Below, piece by piece: positions 25,880 to 33,253 of a DNA stretch of 61,219 nt (positions are counted from its first letter, which is position 1; each line of letters starts with the position of its first letter). Location: contig JAHZHC010000021.1 in assembly GCA_019420505.1 (NCBI GenBank), positions 1 through 61,219 of the forward strand, given 5' to 3'. Both the position numbers and the translations under genes were made by a program. Source of the stretch: Ruminococcus sp. GTDB taxonomy: Bacteria; Bacillota; Clostridia; Oscillospirales; Ruminococcaceae. The notes beneath the pieces were generated by a model that was given only the letters and a program-made list of their open reading frames with translations, made no database searches and was not told where the DNA came from.

Positions 25880-25894
25880 GTTCCGACTTGGAAC
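25880..25894. promoter_or_regulatory. candidate operator palindrome in the DUF975 leader
   Basis: GTTCC-GACTT-GGAAC, a perfect 5-bp inverted repeat just downstream of the predicted start of the DUF975 transcript (about 25901). It could be a repressor site or a short hairpin in the mRNA. Confidence 0.3.
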
Positions 25895-25907
25895 AATTAA
25901 TATTGAC

Positions 25908-25936
25908 ATTATAACAAATTGAAAACATACTGTCAA
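25908..25936 (-). promoter_or_regulatory. promoter for DUF975 gene
   Basis: On the minus strand TTGACA (plus 25931-25936), a 17-nt spacer and TATAAT (plus 25908-25913), both perfect consensus hexamers. Confidence 0.85.
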
Positions 25937-26069
25937 CAGCAAAAGCCCTTCCATTTCTTATAAAAATCTTAAATCATGGGGGAATTGTGAAATTAGCCAT
26001 AAGCTAAAGAAAAGTAATATTAAAAATTCAGTTTGAATTGTCAACCGGTTCGGTGGACAGTTTGACAAG

Positions 26070-26097
26070 AAAAGACGCCCTGAAAGTGAGGGCGTCT
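26070..26097 (-). terminator. terminator of the XRE gene at 26145
   Basis: A 9-bp perfect stem (26073-26081 with 26089-26097). On the minus strand it is followed by TTTTCTTGTC. It ends the transcript entering from 26145. Confidence 0.75.
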
Positions 26098-26144
26098 CAT
26101 AAAGTAAACAATCTAAAAATTTGTAAGGATCGGAATAACTGGTT

Positions 26145-26450
26145 TCACGAACGGTCATCTTTTTTCATTTCGGAAATCAATTCTGATAATATTATTTGTT
26201 CTTTTTCTGTAAGAAGATCAATTGTGCTTAACAAAAACGGAGATATATTTTTAATACCATCAGTAAAAAAATTGCTTAGTGAAATTTCCAAAGCATCACA
26301 AATATATGTCAACATTTCAACTGTAGGATTTTTCTTTCCAAGTTCTATTGCTCTAAGATAACTTTGAGAAATACCCGCCTTATTGGCAAGATAATTTGTA
26401 GTAAAATTCTTTTTTTCTCTTAATTCAATTATCCTTTTTCCAACTTCCAT
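26145..26450 (-). CDS. XRE-family HTH regulator, copy 1
   Basis: A 101-aa protein with a single N-terminal XRE/HTH_3 domain (residues 6-60: RIIELREKKNFTTNYLANKAGISQSYLRAIELGKKNPTVEMLTYICDALEISLSNFF). A helical tail of about 35 residues (PFLLSTIDLLTEKEQIILSELISEMKK) could dimerise. By hand alignment it is about 70 percent identical to the neighbouring copy at 26565. The gene is preceded by AGAGGTG and by an AT-rich element shared with the other copy, which suggests autoregulation. It probably acts as a local transcription repressor; the targets are unknown. Confidence 0.9.
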   Translation of the reverse strand: MEVGKRIIELREKKNFTTNYLANKAGISQSYLRAIELGKKNPTVEMLTYICDALEISLSNFFTDGIKNISPFLLSTIDLLTEKEQIILSELISEMKKDDRS

Positions 26451-26486
26451 AAAAACACCTCTAAGTTTATTATAATGCTTATGAAG

Positions 26487-26528
26487 ATAAAAGATTGCAT
26501 TTATAGAGTTAACATTTTATTTTTATAG
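26487..26528 (-). promoter_or_regulatory. shared upstream element of XRE copy 1 (candidate operator)
   Basis: The 20-nt block ATAAAAGATTGCATTTATAG at 26487-26506 plus TTTTATAG at 26521-26528. The same pair with the same 34-nt offset lies upstream of copy 2. ATAAA and TTTAT arms give a partial dyad. It is placed over the likely promoter of the minus-strand gene. Confidence 0.5.
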
Positions 26529-26564
26529 TGATATAATTGTTATGTTAATACATAATAGATGTAG

Positions 26565-26870
26565 TTAGTTGCTTTTATCTTTTTTTAATTCTAAAATGAA
26601 TTCCGATAATTTAATTTGCTCTTTTTCTGTTAGAAGCTTTATTGCACTTAATAAAAATGGAGAAATACTGTTTATTTCAGCCGTAAAAAAATTACTTAAT
26701 GAAATTTCCAATGCGTCACAAATATATTTTAGTGTTTCAATAGTAGGGTTTTTATTTTTAAGTTCAATATCTCTGAGATAACTTTGTGAAATGCCTGCTT
26801 TATTGGCGAGATAGTTTGTTGTCATTCCCTTTTGATCTTTTAATTCTGTAATTCTATGTCCGATATCCAT
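26565..26870 (-). CDS. XRE-family HTH regulator, copy 2
   Basis: A 101-aa paralogue of the gene at 26145, with the same single HTH domain (TTNYLANKAGISQSYLRDIELKNKNPTIETLKYICDALEISLSNFF) and the same helical tail. Differences from copy 1 concentrate at the N-terminus and the last residues, while the recognition helix (GISQSYLR) is identical. The two may therefore bind the same sites and can possibly form mixed dimers. GGAGGTG lies upstream of the ATG. The 420-bp spacing and the conserved 5' flanks show a tandem duplication of gene plus promoter. Confidence 0.9.
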   Translation of the reverse strand: MDIGHRITELKDQKGMTTNYLANKAGISQSYLRDIELKNKNPTIETLKYICDALEISLSNFFTAEINSISPFLLSAIKLLTEKEQIKLSEFILELKKDKSN

Positions 26871-26906
26871 AAAAACACCTCCAAATATATTTTAATATTT
26901 AAAAAT

Positions 26907-26948
26907 ATAAAAGATTACATTTATAGAGACATAACTATATATTTATAG
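26907..26948 (-). promoter_or_regulatory. shared upstream element of XRE copy 2 (candidate operator)
   Basis: ATAAAAGATTACATTTATAG at 26907-26926 and ATTTATAG at 26941-26948. This differs by one base in 20 from the copy 1 element, while the flanks between element and gene are much less conserved. Confidence 0.5.
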
Positions 26949-27000
26949 ATATACAGAAGAGGGGCAGAAATAATGTACCTATTGCGAGGAAACTGTTTTT

Positions 27001-27115
27001 ATAATAAAAAGCTGTTGTTTTATAGGAAATAATTTATCCTGATTTCATTAATAATAAAGACTTTAAATGTAATTAACGAATTGAAAAATCAAGAAGCAGC
27101 GGGTTTTTATGTGTT
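27001..27115 (+). pseudogene. decayed copy of the 5' end of the SLOG gene
   Basis: From about 27001 to 27115 the DNA aligns with the first 120 bp of the SLOG gene at 27476. Shared blocks include TGTTGTTTTATAGGA, TTTCATTAAT, CTTTAAATGT and GGNTTTTTATG, in order. The start ATG has become ATA, a few bases are lost, and frames are closed. This is the remnant of an ancestral duplication next to the live gene. The rest of the 26871-27248 gap is AT-rich, with no other gene visible. Confidence 0.75.
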
Positions 27116-27248
27116 GAAAATATAAAATAGAGTATTTGTGAAAGTGCTGTTGCATATGTGTGGTGCAGTAATGACGTCGATTAGACACCATACAAATGTC
27201 GATCAATGTGGTATTATAAATGAAATAAATGATAAAGGAGCATTTATA

Positions 27249-27440
27249 ATGTCTGTTATAAAATCACAATTTACTTTAAGGCTGGATTTAGAGGATCATG
27301 CTAAAATAAAAAAGATAGCACAAAAAGAAAATCGCTCCATGACTAATATGATTGAAACGCTTGTTAAAAACGAGATAAATCAATATGAAAATGATAATGG
27401 CGAGATTGTTTTAACAGAAAAAGATATATTTTTAGAATAG
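27249..27440 (+). CDS. ribbon-helix-helix (Arc/CopG-like) small protein, 63 aa
   Basis: MSVIKSQFTLRLDLEDHAKIKKIAQKENRSMTNMIETLVKNEINQYE is an RHH fold: a beta strand QFTLRLD that inserts in DNA, and two helices joined by a conserved NRSMTNMIE turn. Such proteins act as repressors or antitoxins. ATG 27249 has AAAGGAG 8 nt upstream; longer frames to 27138 lack a site. It is followed after 35 bp by the SLOG gene and is likely co-transcribed with it. Repeats of TGTGGT and its complement ACACCA at 27158-27216 could be an operator. Confidence 0.85.
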   Translation: MSVIKSQFTLRLDLEDHAKIKKIAQKENRSMTNMIETLVKNEINQYENDNGEIVLTEKDIFLE

Positions 27441-27475
27441 TTATTTACGGAGAAAATAAAACGGAGAAATAAGAA

Positions 27476-27940
27476 ATGATAAAAAGTTGTTGTTTTATAG
27501 GACATAATTCGATTCCAATTTCATTAATGATAAGACTTAAGGCTTTAAATGTTATTGAGGAATTAATAGATCAGGGAGTAACGGATTTTTATGCAGCGGG
27601 AACAGTCGGCTGGGATATGATTTGTGAAAAAGCTTTTATCAGACTGCGGGAAGAATATCCGCAAATAAAGCTTCACCTTATTTTGTCCCAATATAAAAAA
27701 TCACGTATGAAAAAAAAGAGTAAAGACCCGAATAAAAATTTCGGCGCAGTTTTGTCGTCCAGCGACGGCGTTGAGTTTGAGTTTGTGGAGGGCTGCCTGA
27801 CAAAGCGTATGGCAAAAATCGTCGAACTGTCAGATTGCTGCCTTTGCTATTTTGAAAAAATTGCTTCCTCCAGCAGCACCGCTTTGACTATACGTCTGGC
27901 TGAGAAAAAAGGAATTAAAATAGTCAATCTTGCTGAATAA
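27476..27940 (+). CDS. short SLOG-family protein paired with an RHH gene
   Basis: A 154-aa protein with the SLOG start KSCCFIGHNSIP and a second loop YAAGTVGWDMICEKAFIRLREEYP, in which the Gly-rich turn is shifted relative to SGMAEGVD in the homologue at 3036. IKLHLILSQYKKSRMKKKSKDPNK follows, and the protein ends with SSSSTALTIRLAEKKGIKIVNLAE, the usual last strand-helix-strand. The family binds nucleotide-like ligands. The second gene of a pair with the RHH protein, it has GGAGAAATAAG before the ATG. A toxin-like or sensor role is only suggested by context. Confidence 0.82.
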   Translation: MIKSCCFIGHNSIPISLMIRLKALNVIEELIDQGVTDFYAAGTVGWDMICEKAFIRLREEYPQIKLHLILSQYKKSRMKKKSKDPNKNFGAVLSSSDGVEFEFVEGCLTKRMAKIVELSDCCLCYFEKIASSSSTALTIRLAEKKGIKIVNLAE

Positions 27941-27972
27941 CATAATTGTTTTTTTAAAATTTATACCGCTAC

Positions 27973-28000
27973 TTGACAAATCTCTCTGAAGTGCTATAAT
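27973..28000 (+). promoter_or_regulatory. promoter of the T-box/ilvA unit
   Basis: TTGACA (27973-27978), a 16-nt spacer and TATAAT (27995-28000). Confidence 0.85.
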
Positions 28001-28007
28001 ATTAGTA

Positions 28008-28255
28008 TATTTTAAAGACTTTGACGGAAACGTAATCTGTAATAAACAGACTTTCAGAGAGCCGTGAACGGTGAAATACGGCAGCCTGCTGCGGATTAGT
28101 ATCATTCCTGAGTCGATAAGCTGAAATATGAGTAGGTTTTTCCGGTTCTCACCGTTATATGAGTTTGAGCGGTGCGGCTTTTTAAGCCGTGCAATCAGAG
28201 TGGTAACACGGAGTTGATGCTTCGCCTCTGTCTTGGGGGCGGAGCTTTTTATTTT
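28008..28255 (+). ncRNA. T-box leader, isoleucine specifier
   Basis: Stem I starts around CAGAGAGCC and carries the GGTGAAATACGGC apical region. The 3' side reads GGATTAGT-ATC-ATTCCTGAG, placing ATC (Ile) at 28101-28103 as the specifier. Stem III lies at about 28172-28192. The T-box sequence GAGTGGTAACACGGAG is at 28198-28213. The intrinsic terminator pairs 28219-28226 with 28238-28245 and is followed by TTTTT. Uncharged tRNA-Ile should block the terminator and turn on ilvA, the first enzyme committed to isoleucine. Confidence 0.93.
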
Positions 28256-28363
28256 AATGTTTTTGAACTGCTGCAAAAAGAATTGTGAAACTTTTGCATC
28301 AGAATATGATTTAATTCCGCAAGAAAGGAAAGCCTTTGCAGAGCAAAGGTATGGTGATTTGAA

Positions 28364-29563
28364 ATGCTTACACTTGATAAGGTCTATCATGCAAAACATG
28401 TCTTGAAAGAGGTCTTAAGACCTACCCAGGTCATTAATGCACCGCAAATAAACCCAAAGGCTAATGTGTATCTTAAAACTGAAAATCTTCAGATAACAGG
28501 TTCTTTTAAGGTCAGGGGCGCTTATTATAAAATTTCACAGCTTAATGATGAAGAAAAATCTCATGGAGTAATTGCCTGTTCAGCAGGAAATCATGCTCAG
28601 GGGGTAGCTCTTGCCGCACAGAAAAGCGGTATAAAAGCAGTTATCTGTCTTCCTGACGGCGCACCTATTTCTAAGGTCGAGGCAACAAGAAGCTACGGCG
28701 CAGAAATCTGCCTTGTTGAGGGCGTTTATGACGATGCATATAATGAAGCTATCAGGCTGAGAGATGAGAAAAATTATACCTTTATCCATCCCTTTGATGA
28801 TGAAAATGTAATCGCAGGTCAGGGTACTATAGGGCTTGAATTGCTTGACCAGCTTCCCGAGATCGACGCTGTTGTCGTTCCGGTCGGCGGCGGCGGATTG
28901 ATTTCAGGCGTGGCTTTTGCATTAAAATCCCTGAAGCCTGAGATAAAGGTCTACGGAGTACAGGCAAGCGGAGCACCGTCAATGGTGGAATCTCTGGCTG
29001 AGGATAAAATAAAGTGTCTTGACAACGTGGCAACAATCGCCGACGGAATAAAGGTCAAAGAGCCTGGTGAGCATACTTTTGAATATTGCAGAAAGTATGT
29101 GGACGATATCGTAACTGTTACAGATGACGAGGTTTCTTCTGCGATTCTGGCTCTTATCGAACAGCATAAACTTATCGCTGAGGGTGCGGGAGCAGTTTCT
29201 GTTGCCGCAGTAATGTTTGATAAAGTCCCTGTTGAAGGTAAAAATGTGGTCTGCCTTGTTTCGGGCGGCAATATTGACGTTACTATCCTTTCAAGAGTTA
29301 TAAAGAGAGGTCTGCTGAAATCAGGCCGTTCAGATACTCTCACTATCCAGCTGGAGGATAAACCGGGACAGCTTCAGGGGGTTTCGGAAATTCTTGCAAA
29401 GCTGGGCGGAAACGTTGTTTCGATTCATCATGAAAGAGCAAGCGAGGACAGCGATATTACCGATTGTCTTCTCAGAATCGTGCTTGAAACAAGAAACTAT
29501 GACCATATAAAACAAATCCGTCAGGGACTTTCCGACGCAGGCTTTAAAATAGTAAATAAATGA
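28364..29563 (+). CDS. ilvA: threonine ammonia-lyase (threonine dehydratase)
   Basis: Deaminates threonine to 2-oxobutanoate via a reactive enamine, the first step to isoleucine. The PLP lysine sits in TGSFKVRGAYYK, with CSAGNHAQGVALAA, the phosphate-binding VVPVGGGGLISGVAF, and CLVSGGNID near the end of the catalytic domain. A C-terminal ACT domain (DTLTIQLEDKPGQLQGVSEILAKLGGNVVSIHHERA) ends the 399-aa protein. This single-ACT layout is the shorter TdcB-like/IlvA form. The T-box and the neighbouring ridA argue for a biosynthetic role. AAAGGAAAG lies upstream. Confidence 0.95.
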   Translation: MLTLDKVYHAKHVLKEVLRPTQVINAPQINPKANVYLKTENLQITGSFKVRGAYYKISQLNDEEKSHGVIACSAGNHAQGVALAAQKSGIKAVICLPDGAPISKVEATRSYGAEICLVEGVYDDAYNEAIRLRDEKNYTFIHPFDDENVIAGQGTIGLELLDQLPEIDAVVVPVGGGGLISGVAFALKSLKPEIKVYGVQASGAPSMVESLAEDKIKCLDNVATIADGIKVKEPGEHTFEYCRKYVDDIVTVTDDEVSSAILALIEQHKLIAEGAGAVSVAAVMFDKVPVEGKNVVCLVSGGNIDVTILSRVIKRGLLKSGRSDTLTIQLEDKPGQLQGVSEILAKLGGNVVSIHHERASEDSDITDCLLRIVLETRNYDHIKQIRQGLSDAGFKIVNK

Positions 29564-29587
29564 TTTTACATAAAGGAGAAGATTAAA

Positions 29588-29962
29588 ATGGCTGAAACAA
29601 TTTATACGAAAAATGCACCCGATGCGATAGGACCTTATTCACAGGCAAAGGTCGTTGGAAATCTTGTGTTCACTTCAGGTCAGATTGCAATAAATCCTGC
29701 AACTGGAGCAGTTGAAGCTGATACGATCGAGGGTCAAACAAAGCAGGTATGTGAAAACCTCAGGAATTTGCTTGAAGCAGCAGGAACTTCAATTGATAAA
29801 GCGGTAAAAACAGTCTGCTTTTTGAAGAATATGTCCGATTTCGGAGCATTCAATGAAATTTACGGCGGATATTTTACCGGTAAGCCTGCAAGATCTTGTG
29901 TGGCAGTAAAGGAGCTTCCCAAGGACGTGCTTGTAGAAGTCGAAGTTATTGCAGAACTGTAA
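29588..29962 (+). CDS. ridA: RidA enamine/imine deaminase
   Basis: A 124-aa RidA/YjgF protein. IYTKNAPDAIGPYSQAKVVGNLVFTSGQIAINPATG is the N-terminal signature, and the active-site Arg lies in KPARSCVAVKELPKDVLVEVEVIAE. It hydrolyses 2-aminocrotonate made by IlvA, which would otherwise damage PLP enzymes. It follows ilvA by 24 bp with an AAAGGAG site and ends in a terminator, so both are expressed from the T-box promoter. Confidence 0.96.
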   Translation: MAETIYTKNAPDAIGPYSQAKVVGNLVFTSGQIAINPATGAVEADTIEGQTKQVCENLRNLLEAAGTSIDKAVKTVCFLKNMSDFGAFNEIYGGYFTGKPARSCVAVKELPKDVLVEVEVIAEL

Positions 29963-29971
29963 ATATTAATC

Positions 29972-29996
29972 GGCGGGGAAACCCGCCTTTATTTTG
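29972..29996 (+). terminator. terminator of ilvA-ridA
   Basis: GGCGGG (29972-29977) with CCCGCC (29982-29987), GAAA tetraloop, then TTTATTTT. It is strong but lies only 10 bp before the ClC gene start, so read-through may feed that gene. Confidence 0.85.
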
Positions 29997-30005
29997 GTGA
30001 AGAAT

Positions 30006-31277
30006 ATGATAAATAAATATATGTTTTTAAGGCTTTTTGTATCAATAAAAAAATATATATGGACATTTGCTAAATGGCTTTTTATTTCAGTCGTTATAGG
30101 ACTTGCCGGCGGCGGTGCGGGAACGCTGTTCTATAAATCCGTTTCTTTTGCTAACGAATTCAGAAAGGAATATCCCTTTATAATTTTCTTTCTGCCTTTG
30201 GGCGGTCTTGCTATAGCAGGACTTTATAAACTTTGCAAATTAAAGGAAGATCCCGGTACAAACCTGATAATAAGCTCTGTCCGTTCGGAACATCACGTGC
30301 CTGTGATAATTGCGCCCTTGATTTTTATTTCTACGGTGATTACTCATCTGCTCGGAGGTTCGGCAGGACGTGAGGGGGCGGCTTTGCAGCTGGGCGGAAG
30401 TATTGGCGGAAAAATCGGTGAGCTTTTCAGGCTGGGTGAACGGGATATGAGCCTTGTTATTATGTGCGGAATGAGCGCAGTTTTTTCCGCTCTTTTCGGA
30501 ACGCCGCTTACTGCTGCTTTTTTTGCAATGGGAGTAATAAGCGTAGGTGTGATTTATTATGCAGGTCTTGTTCCATGTGTGGTTTCATCATTAGTTGCAT
30601 ACAAAACAGCCTTGTTTTTCGGTTCGCATTCGGTTTCCTTTGACATTGAAAAATATGTACCGTCGCTTAGTGTGGTTTCATTTGCAAAAGTCGGTGCCCT
30701 TGGCGCTTTATGTGCTTTAGTAAGTATTCTTTTTTGTGTTGCCATGAAGTATTCTCATTTTAAACTGAAGGTAACCTTTAACAATACATATATCCGGGCT
30801 TTAGCGGGAGGCTGTGCCATAGTTTTGCTTACTGTTATAATCGGCAGTCAGGATTATAACGGTGCAGGTTCAGATGTGATTTCTGCCGCTTTGGAACAGG
30901 GAAGTGCCCGTTGGTACAGCTTTTTGCTTAAAATACTTTTCACTGCAATTACCATAGGGGCAGGATTTAAAGGTGGAGAAATAGTGCCAACAATGTTTAT
31001 CGGTTCAACCTTTGGGTGTGCCGTTGCACCGCTTCTTGGTCTTGAACCGCAGTTTGGAGCGGCAGTAGGATTGATTGCACTTTTCTGCGGAGTAGTCAAT
31101 TGTCCCATAGCGTCAATATTTCTCAGCATTGAAATGTTCGGGGCTGAAGGCTTGATGTTGTTTGCTGTTGCCTGCGGAGTAAGCTATATGCTGTCGGGAT
31201 ATTACGGACTTTACAGCTCGCAGAAAATAGTGTATTCCAAGCTGTCGCCGAAATATGTTAATAAAAGTGCTCATTAG
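30006..31277 (+). CDS. ClC-family chloride channel/antiporter
   Basis: A membrane protein of 423 aa with ten or more hydrophobic segments. ClC signatures are GGSAGREGAALQLGG (the GREGP-type selectivity loop) and KGGEIVPTMFIGSTFGC (GGxFxP region). The gating glutamate of GREG is present, as in H+/Cl- exchangers. There is no CBS domain, so this is the short bacterial form. I start at ATG 30006, preceded by a weak GGTGA; a TTG at 29994 lies in the ridA terminator tail. It transports chloride or a similar halide across the cytoplasmic membrane. Confidence 0.9.
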   Translation: MINKYMFLRLFVSIKKYIWTFAKWLFISVVIGLAGGGAGTLFYKSVSFANEFRKEYPFIIFFLPLGGLAIAGLYKLCKLKEDPGTNLIISSVRSEHHVPVIIAPLIFISTVITHLLGGSAGREGAALQLGGSIGGKIGELFRLGERDMSLVIMCGMSAVFSALFGTPLTAAFFAMGVISVGVIYYAGLVPCVVSSLVAYKTALFFGSHSVSFDIEKYVPSLSVVSFAKVGALGALCALVSILFCVAMKYSHFKLKVTFNNTYIRALAGGCAIVLLTVIIGSQDYNGAGSDVISAALEQGSARWYSFLLKILFTAITIGAGFKGGEIVPTMFIGSTFGCAVAPLLGLEPQFGAAVGLIALFCGVVNCPIASIFLSIEMFGAEGLMLFAVACGVSYMLSGYYGLYSSQKIVYSKLSPKYVNKSAH

Positions 31278-31285
31278 CAATAATC

Positions 31286-31320
31286 AATGCTTTTCGGTAA
31301 AACGGAGAGCATTATTTTTT
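31286..31320 (+). terminator. terminator after the ClC gene
   Basis: AATGCT (31286-31291) with AGCATT (31308-31313), extended inward by weaker pairs, followed by ATTTTTTA. Confidence 0.75.
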
Positions 31321-31420
31321 ATAAAAATTTTATGCTGCAAAATTTAAATCTGCACATTTACGGCGGTCTTAGCGCAGACAGCGCTTGTCATGATATAAAT
31401 TTGATAAAGAGAATAATTCT

Positions 31421-31565
31421 GACCCCGCTATAGTGAGTTTAAAAAAATTGGAATGCTGAGTTACTTCAAGAATGCCTGTCCTTTTTACCGTAAATCCTGT
31501 CAGCTAAATTTTACAGTTGCAATACAATATTTCTTGTGTCAGTTTATGCTTGAAGTGACTATAGC
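31421..31565. repeat. nested inverted repeat (MITE-like remnant)
   Basis: GCTATAGT (31427-31434) and ACTTCAAG (31463-31470) recur in inverted, mirrored order as CTTGAAGT (31549-31556) and ACTATAGC (31558-31565). In addition GACCCCGCTATAGTGAGTTT (31421-31440) is the reverse complement of the head of the tandem units at 31580 and 31678. No coding frame is convincing. The rest of the 31321-31843 gap between the ClC and phosphofructokinase genes holds only these repeats. Confidence 0.6.
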
Positions 31566-31579
31566 TTCTTTTTTTACAA

Positions 31580-31755
31580 ACTCACCACAGCGAGGTCAAA
31601 GCCATAGATATTACAAACAGATAACGTGAGTTGGCACTTGCGAGCCAGCACTCACTACAGTATATAACTTCTTGCGTACTCACAACAGCGGGGTCAAAGC
31701 TATAAGATATCACAAACCGATAACGTGAGTTGGCCCGTGCGGCCGAGCACCCCCC
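31580..31755. repeat. two tandem imperfect repeats, about 98-bp period
   Basis: Unit 1 starts ACTCACCACAGCGAGGTC at 31580 and unit 2 starts ACTCACAACAGCGGGGTC at 31678. They agree over about 75 bp, including CACAAAC or TACAAAC and the exact GATAACGTGAGTTGGC block. By eye the identity is about 85 percent. The third, inverted head lies at 31421. Confidence 0.8.
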
Positions 31756-31843
31756 TCTACTAATAGGCTTATTTCGGCATTTTTTGCACGCAAACGTGCA
31801 ACTTTGAATGAAATATGAACAAAGTTTGGATAGATGCACAAAA

Positions 31844-31873
31844 AATGCACATTCCTTTTGTGGAATGTGCATT
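31844..31873 (-). terminator. terminator of the phosphofructokinase gene
   Basis: A perfect 12-bp stem (31844-31855 with 31862-31873). On the minus strand it is followed by TTTTTTGTGC, 11 bp beyond the gene's stop codon. Confidence 0.88.
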
Positions 31874-31884
31874 GACTTTTTATA

Positions 31885-33090
31885 CTAAATTTTAAAGTGT
31901 ACAGGCATGCCGTTTCTCATGGCGATTTTTACTTCCCCCTGAATGAGCGGCAGAAAGTAATTGATTGCCGCAGGAAGAATGTCGTTGCATTGTGAATTTA
32001 TCCATTCTTTAGGGAAGAATTTTTCATGATTTGCAATCAATGTTGAGTCGGCACTGTCTATTGTTATAACATAAGGTGCGTCAGATATTCTTTTAAATAC
32101 CATAGTTTCTCCGGTTTTCCCCTGTAATGCGGCTTCGACGCCTTTTGCTCCGATTTCTTCAGCTTCGTCAATATCTGTTTTAGAACAGATGTGAGATGAA
32201 CATCTCTGCATTACGTTAAGCTCGATGGAGCGTACCTTACATCCGATTTTATCTCTTACGAGATTTTCAAGTACCTTTCCGATGCCTGACAGGTATTTGT
32301 GTCCGAATACGTCAACCGCTCCCGACTGATAACTTCCGTCAGCATCGGGGATTTCCACACCTTCAGATACGGCAACTATAACGGCTTTGTGCTTTGCCTG
32401 CTGAATTTTTACATCTTCGATAAATTTCTCAGCAGAAAATTCACATTCCGGCAGATATATAAGATGGGGGGCAAGCTCGCCGTTTGCACGAAGCACACAG
32501 GTTGAGGCAGTGAGCCAGCCGGCATGTCTGCCCATAACTTCTATAATAGTTACAGAATCCTTTGAGTAAACCGAACTGTCTCTGATTATTTCCTGAACTG
32601 TTGCCGCAACGTACTTTGCAGCAGATCCGAATCCCGGAGTGTGATCGGTTTCAGGCAAATCGTTGTCAATGGTTTTTGGGATACCGATAACCTTTATATC
32701 TTTATTTTTGCTTTTAAAGAATGCTGAAAGCTTTGCCACGGTATCCATAGAATCATTGCCTCCTATATAGAAAAAGGCTTGGATCCTATGTTTTTCAAAA
32801 CAATTGAGAATGATGTCATATACTGCATTTTCTTCATTTGGTTCAGGTAATTTATATCTGCATGAACCGAGAACAGTTGAAGGAGTCTGTTTTAAAAGCT
32901 CCATATCATCAGTGTTTTTAATGATAAGCTTTAAATCAATAAGTTTGTCGTTAATTATGCCTTCAATTCCGTTTATTGAACCGAAAACAGCGTCAATTTC
33001 AGGGGTTTTCAGGGCTTGTTTAAATACTCCCAAAAGTGAAGCGTTAATAGCACAGGTTGGTCCGCCTGACTGAGCAACGGCAATATTCAT
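31885..33090 (-). CDS. pfp: PPi-dependent 6-phosphofructokinase
   Basis: A 401-aa phosphofructokinase. The substrate loops are QSGGPTCAINAS, IGGNDSMDTVAKLSAF and GIPKTIDNDLPETDHTPGFGSAAKY, with MGRHAGWLTA and the catalytic Asp of TIDND. The Lys in PKTIDND and the GGNDS sequence in place of GGDGS are the hallmarks of PPi use instead of ATP. The reaction is reversible glycolysis/gluconeogenesis at the fructose-6-phosphate step. The gene is monocistronic; GGGAGGAATT precedes the ATG on the minus strand. Confidence 0.9.
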   Translation of the reverse strand: MNIAVAQSGGPTCAINASLLGVFKQALKTPEIDAVFGSINGIEGIINDKLIDLKLIIKNTDDMELLKQTPSTVLGSCRYKLPEPNEENAVYDIILNCFEKHRIQAFFYIGGNDSMDTVAKLSAFFKSKNKDIKVIGIPKTIDNDLPETDHTPGFGSAAKYVAATVQEIIRDSSVYSKDSVTIIEVMGRHAGWLTASTCVLRANGELAPHLIYLPECEFSAEKFIEDVKIQQAKHKAVIVAVSEGVEIPDADGSYQSGAVDVFGHKYLSGIGKVLENLVRDKIGCKVRSIELNVMQRCSSHICSKTDIDEAEEIGAKGVEAALQGKTGETMVFKRISDAPYVITIDSADSTLIANHEKFFPKEWINSQCNDILPAAINYFLPLIQGEVKIAMRNGMPVHFKI

Positions 33091-33253
33091 TGTAATTCCT
33101 CCCTATAAAATTCTATATTTTTTACTTAATATTATTATAACATATACGTTTCTGTTTTAAAAGGATTTGACGAAAATTTAATAAATTGTACAAATTCATA
33201 TTAGAAACAGTCTGTAGAAAAACTATAAAAGCGTAATATTAGAAGTTTAGGTT

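Noticed and set aside
25958..26158. A 66-codon minus-strand frame behind the XRE gene
   Set aside because: It spans the XRE terminator, lacks a ribosome site and shows no protein-like pattern.
27830..28399. A 189-codon minus-strand frame over the ilvA leader
   Set aside because: It is antisense to a clear T-box leader and to the SLOG and ilvA ends; its residues follow from the RNA structure.
31580..31755. Possible CRISPR
   Set aside because: Only two imperfect long units with no spacer pattern; no cas gene in the window.
31582..31872. A 96-codon minus-strand frame downstream of the phosphofructokinase gene
   Set aside because: It is made by the tandem DNA repeats (SRYRFVIS and SRYLFVIS recur), overlaps the phosphofructokinase terminator, and has no family likeness.
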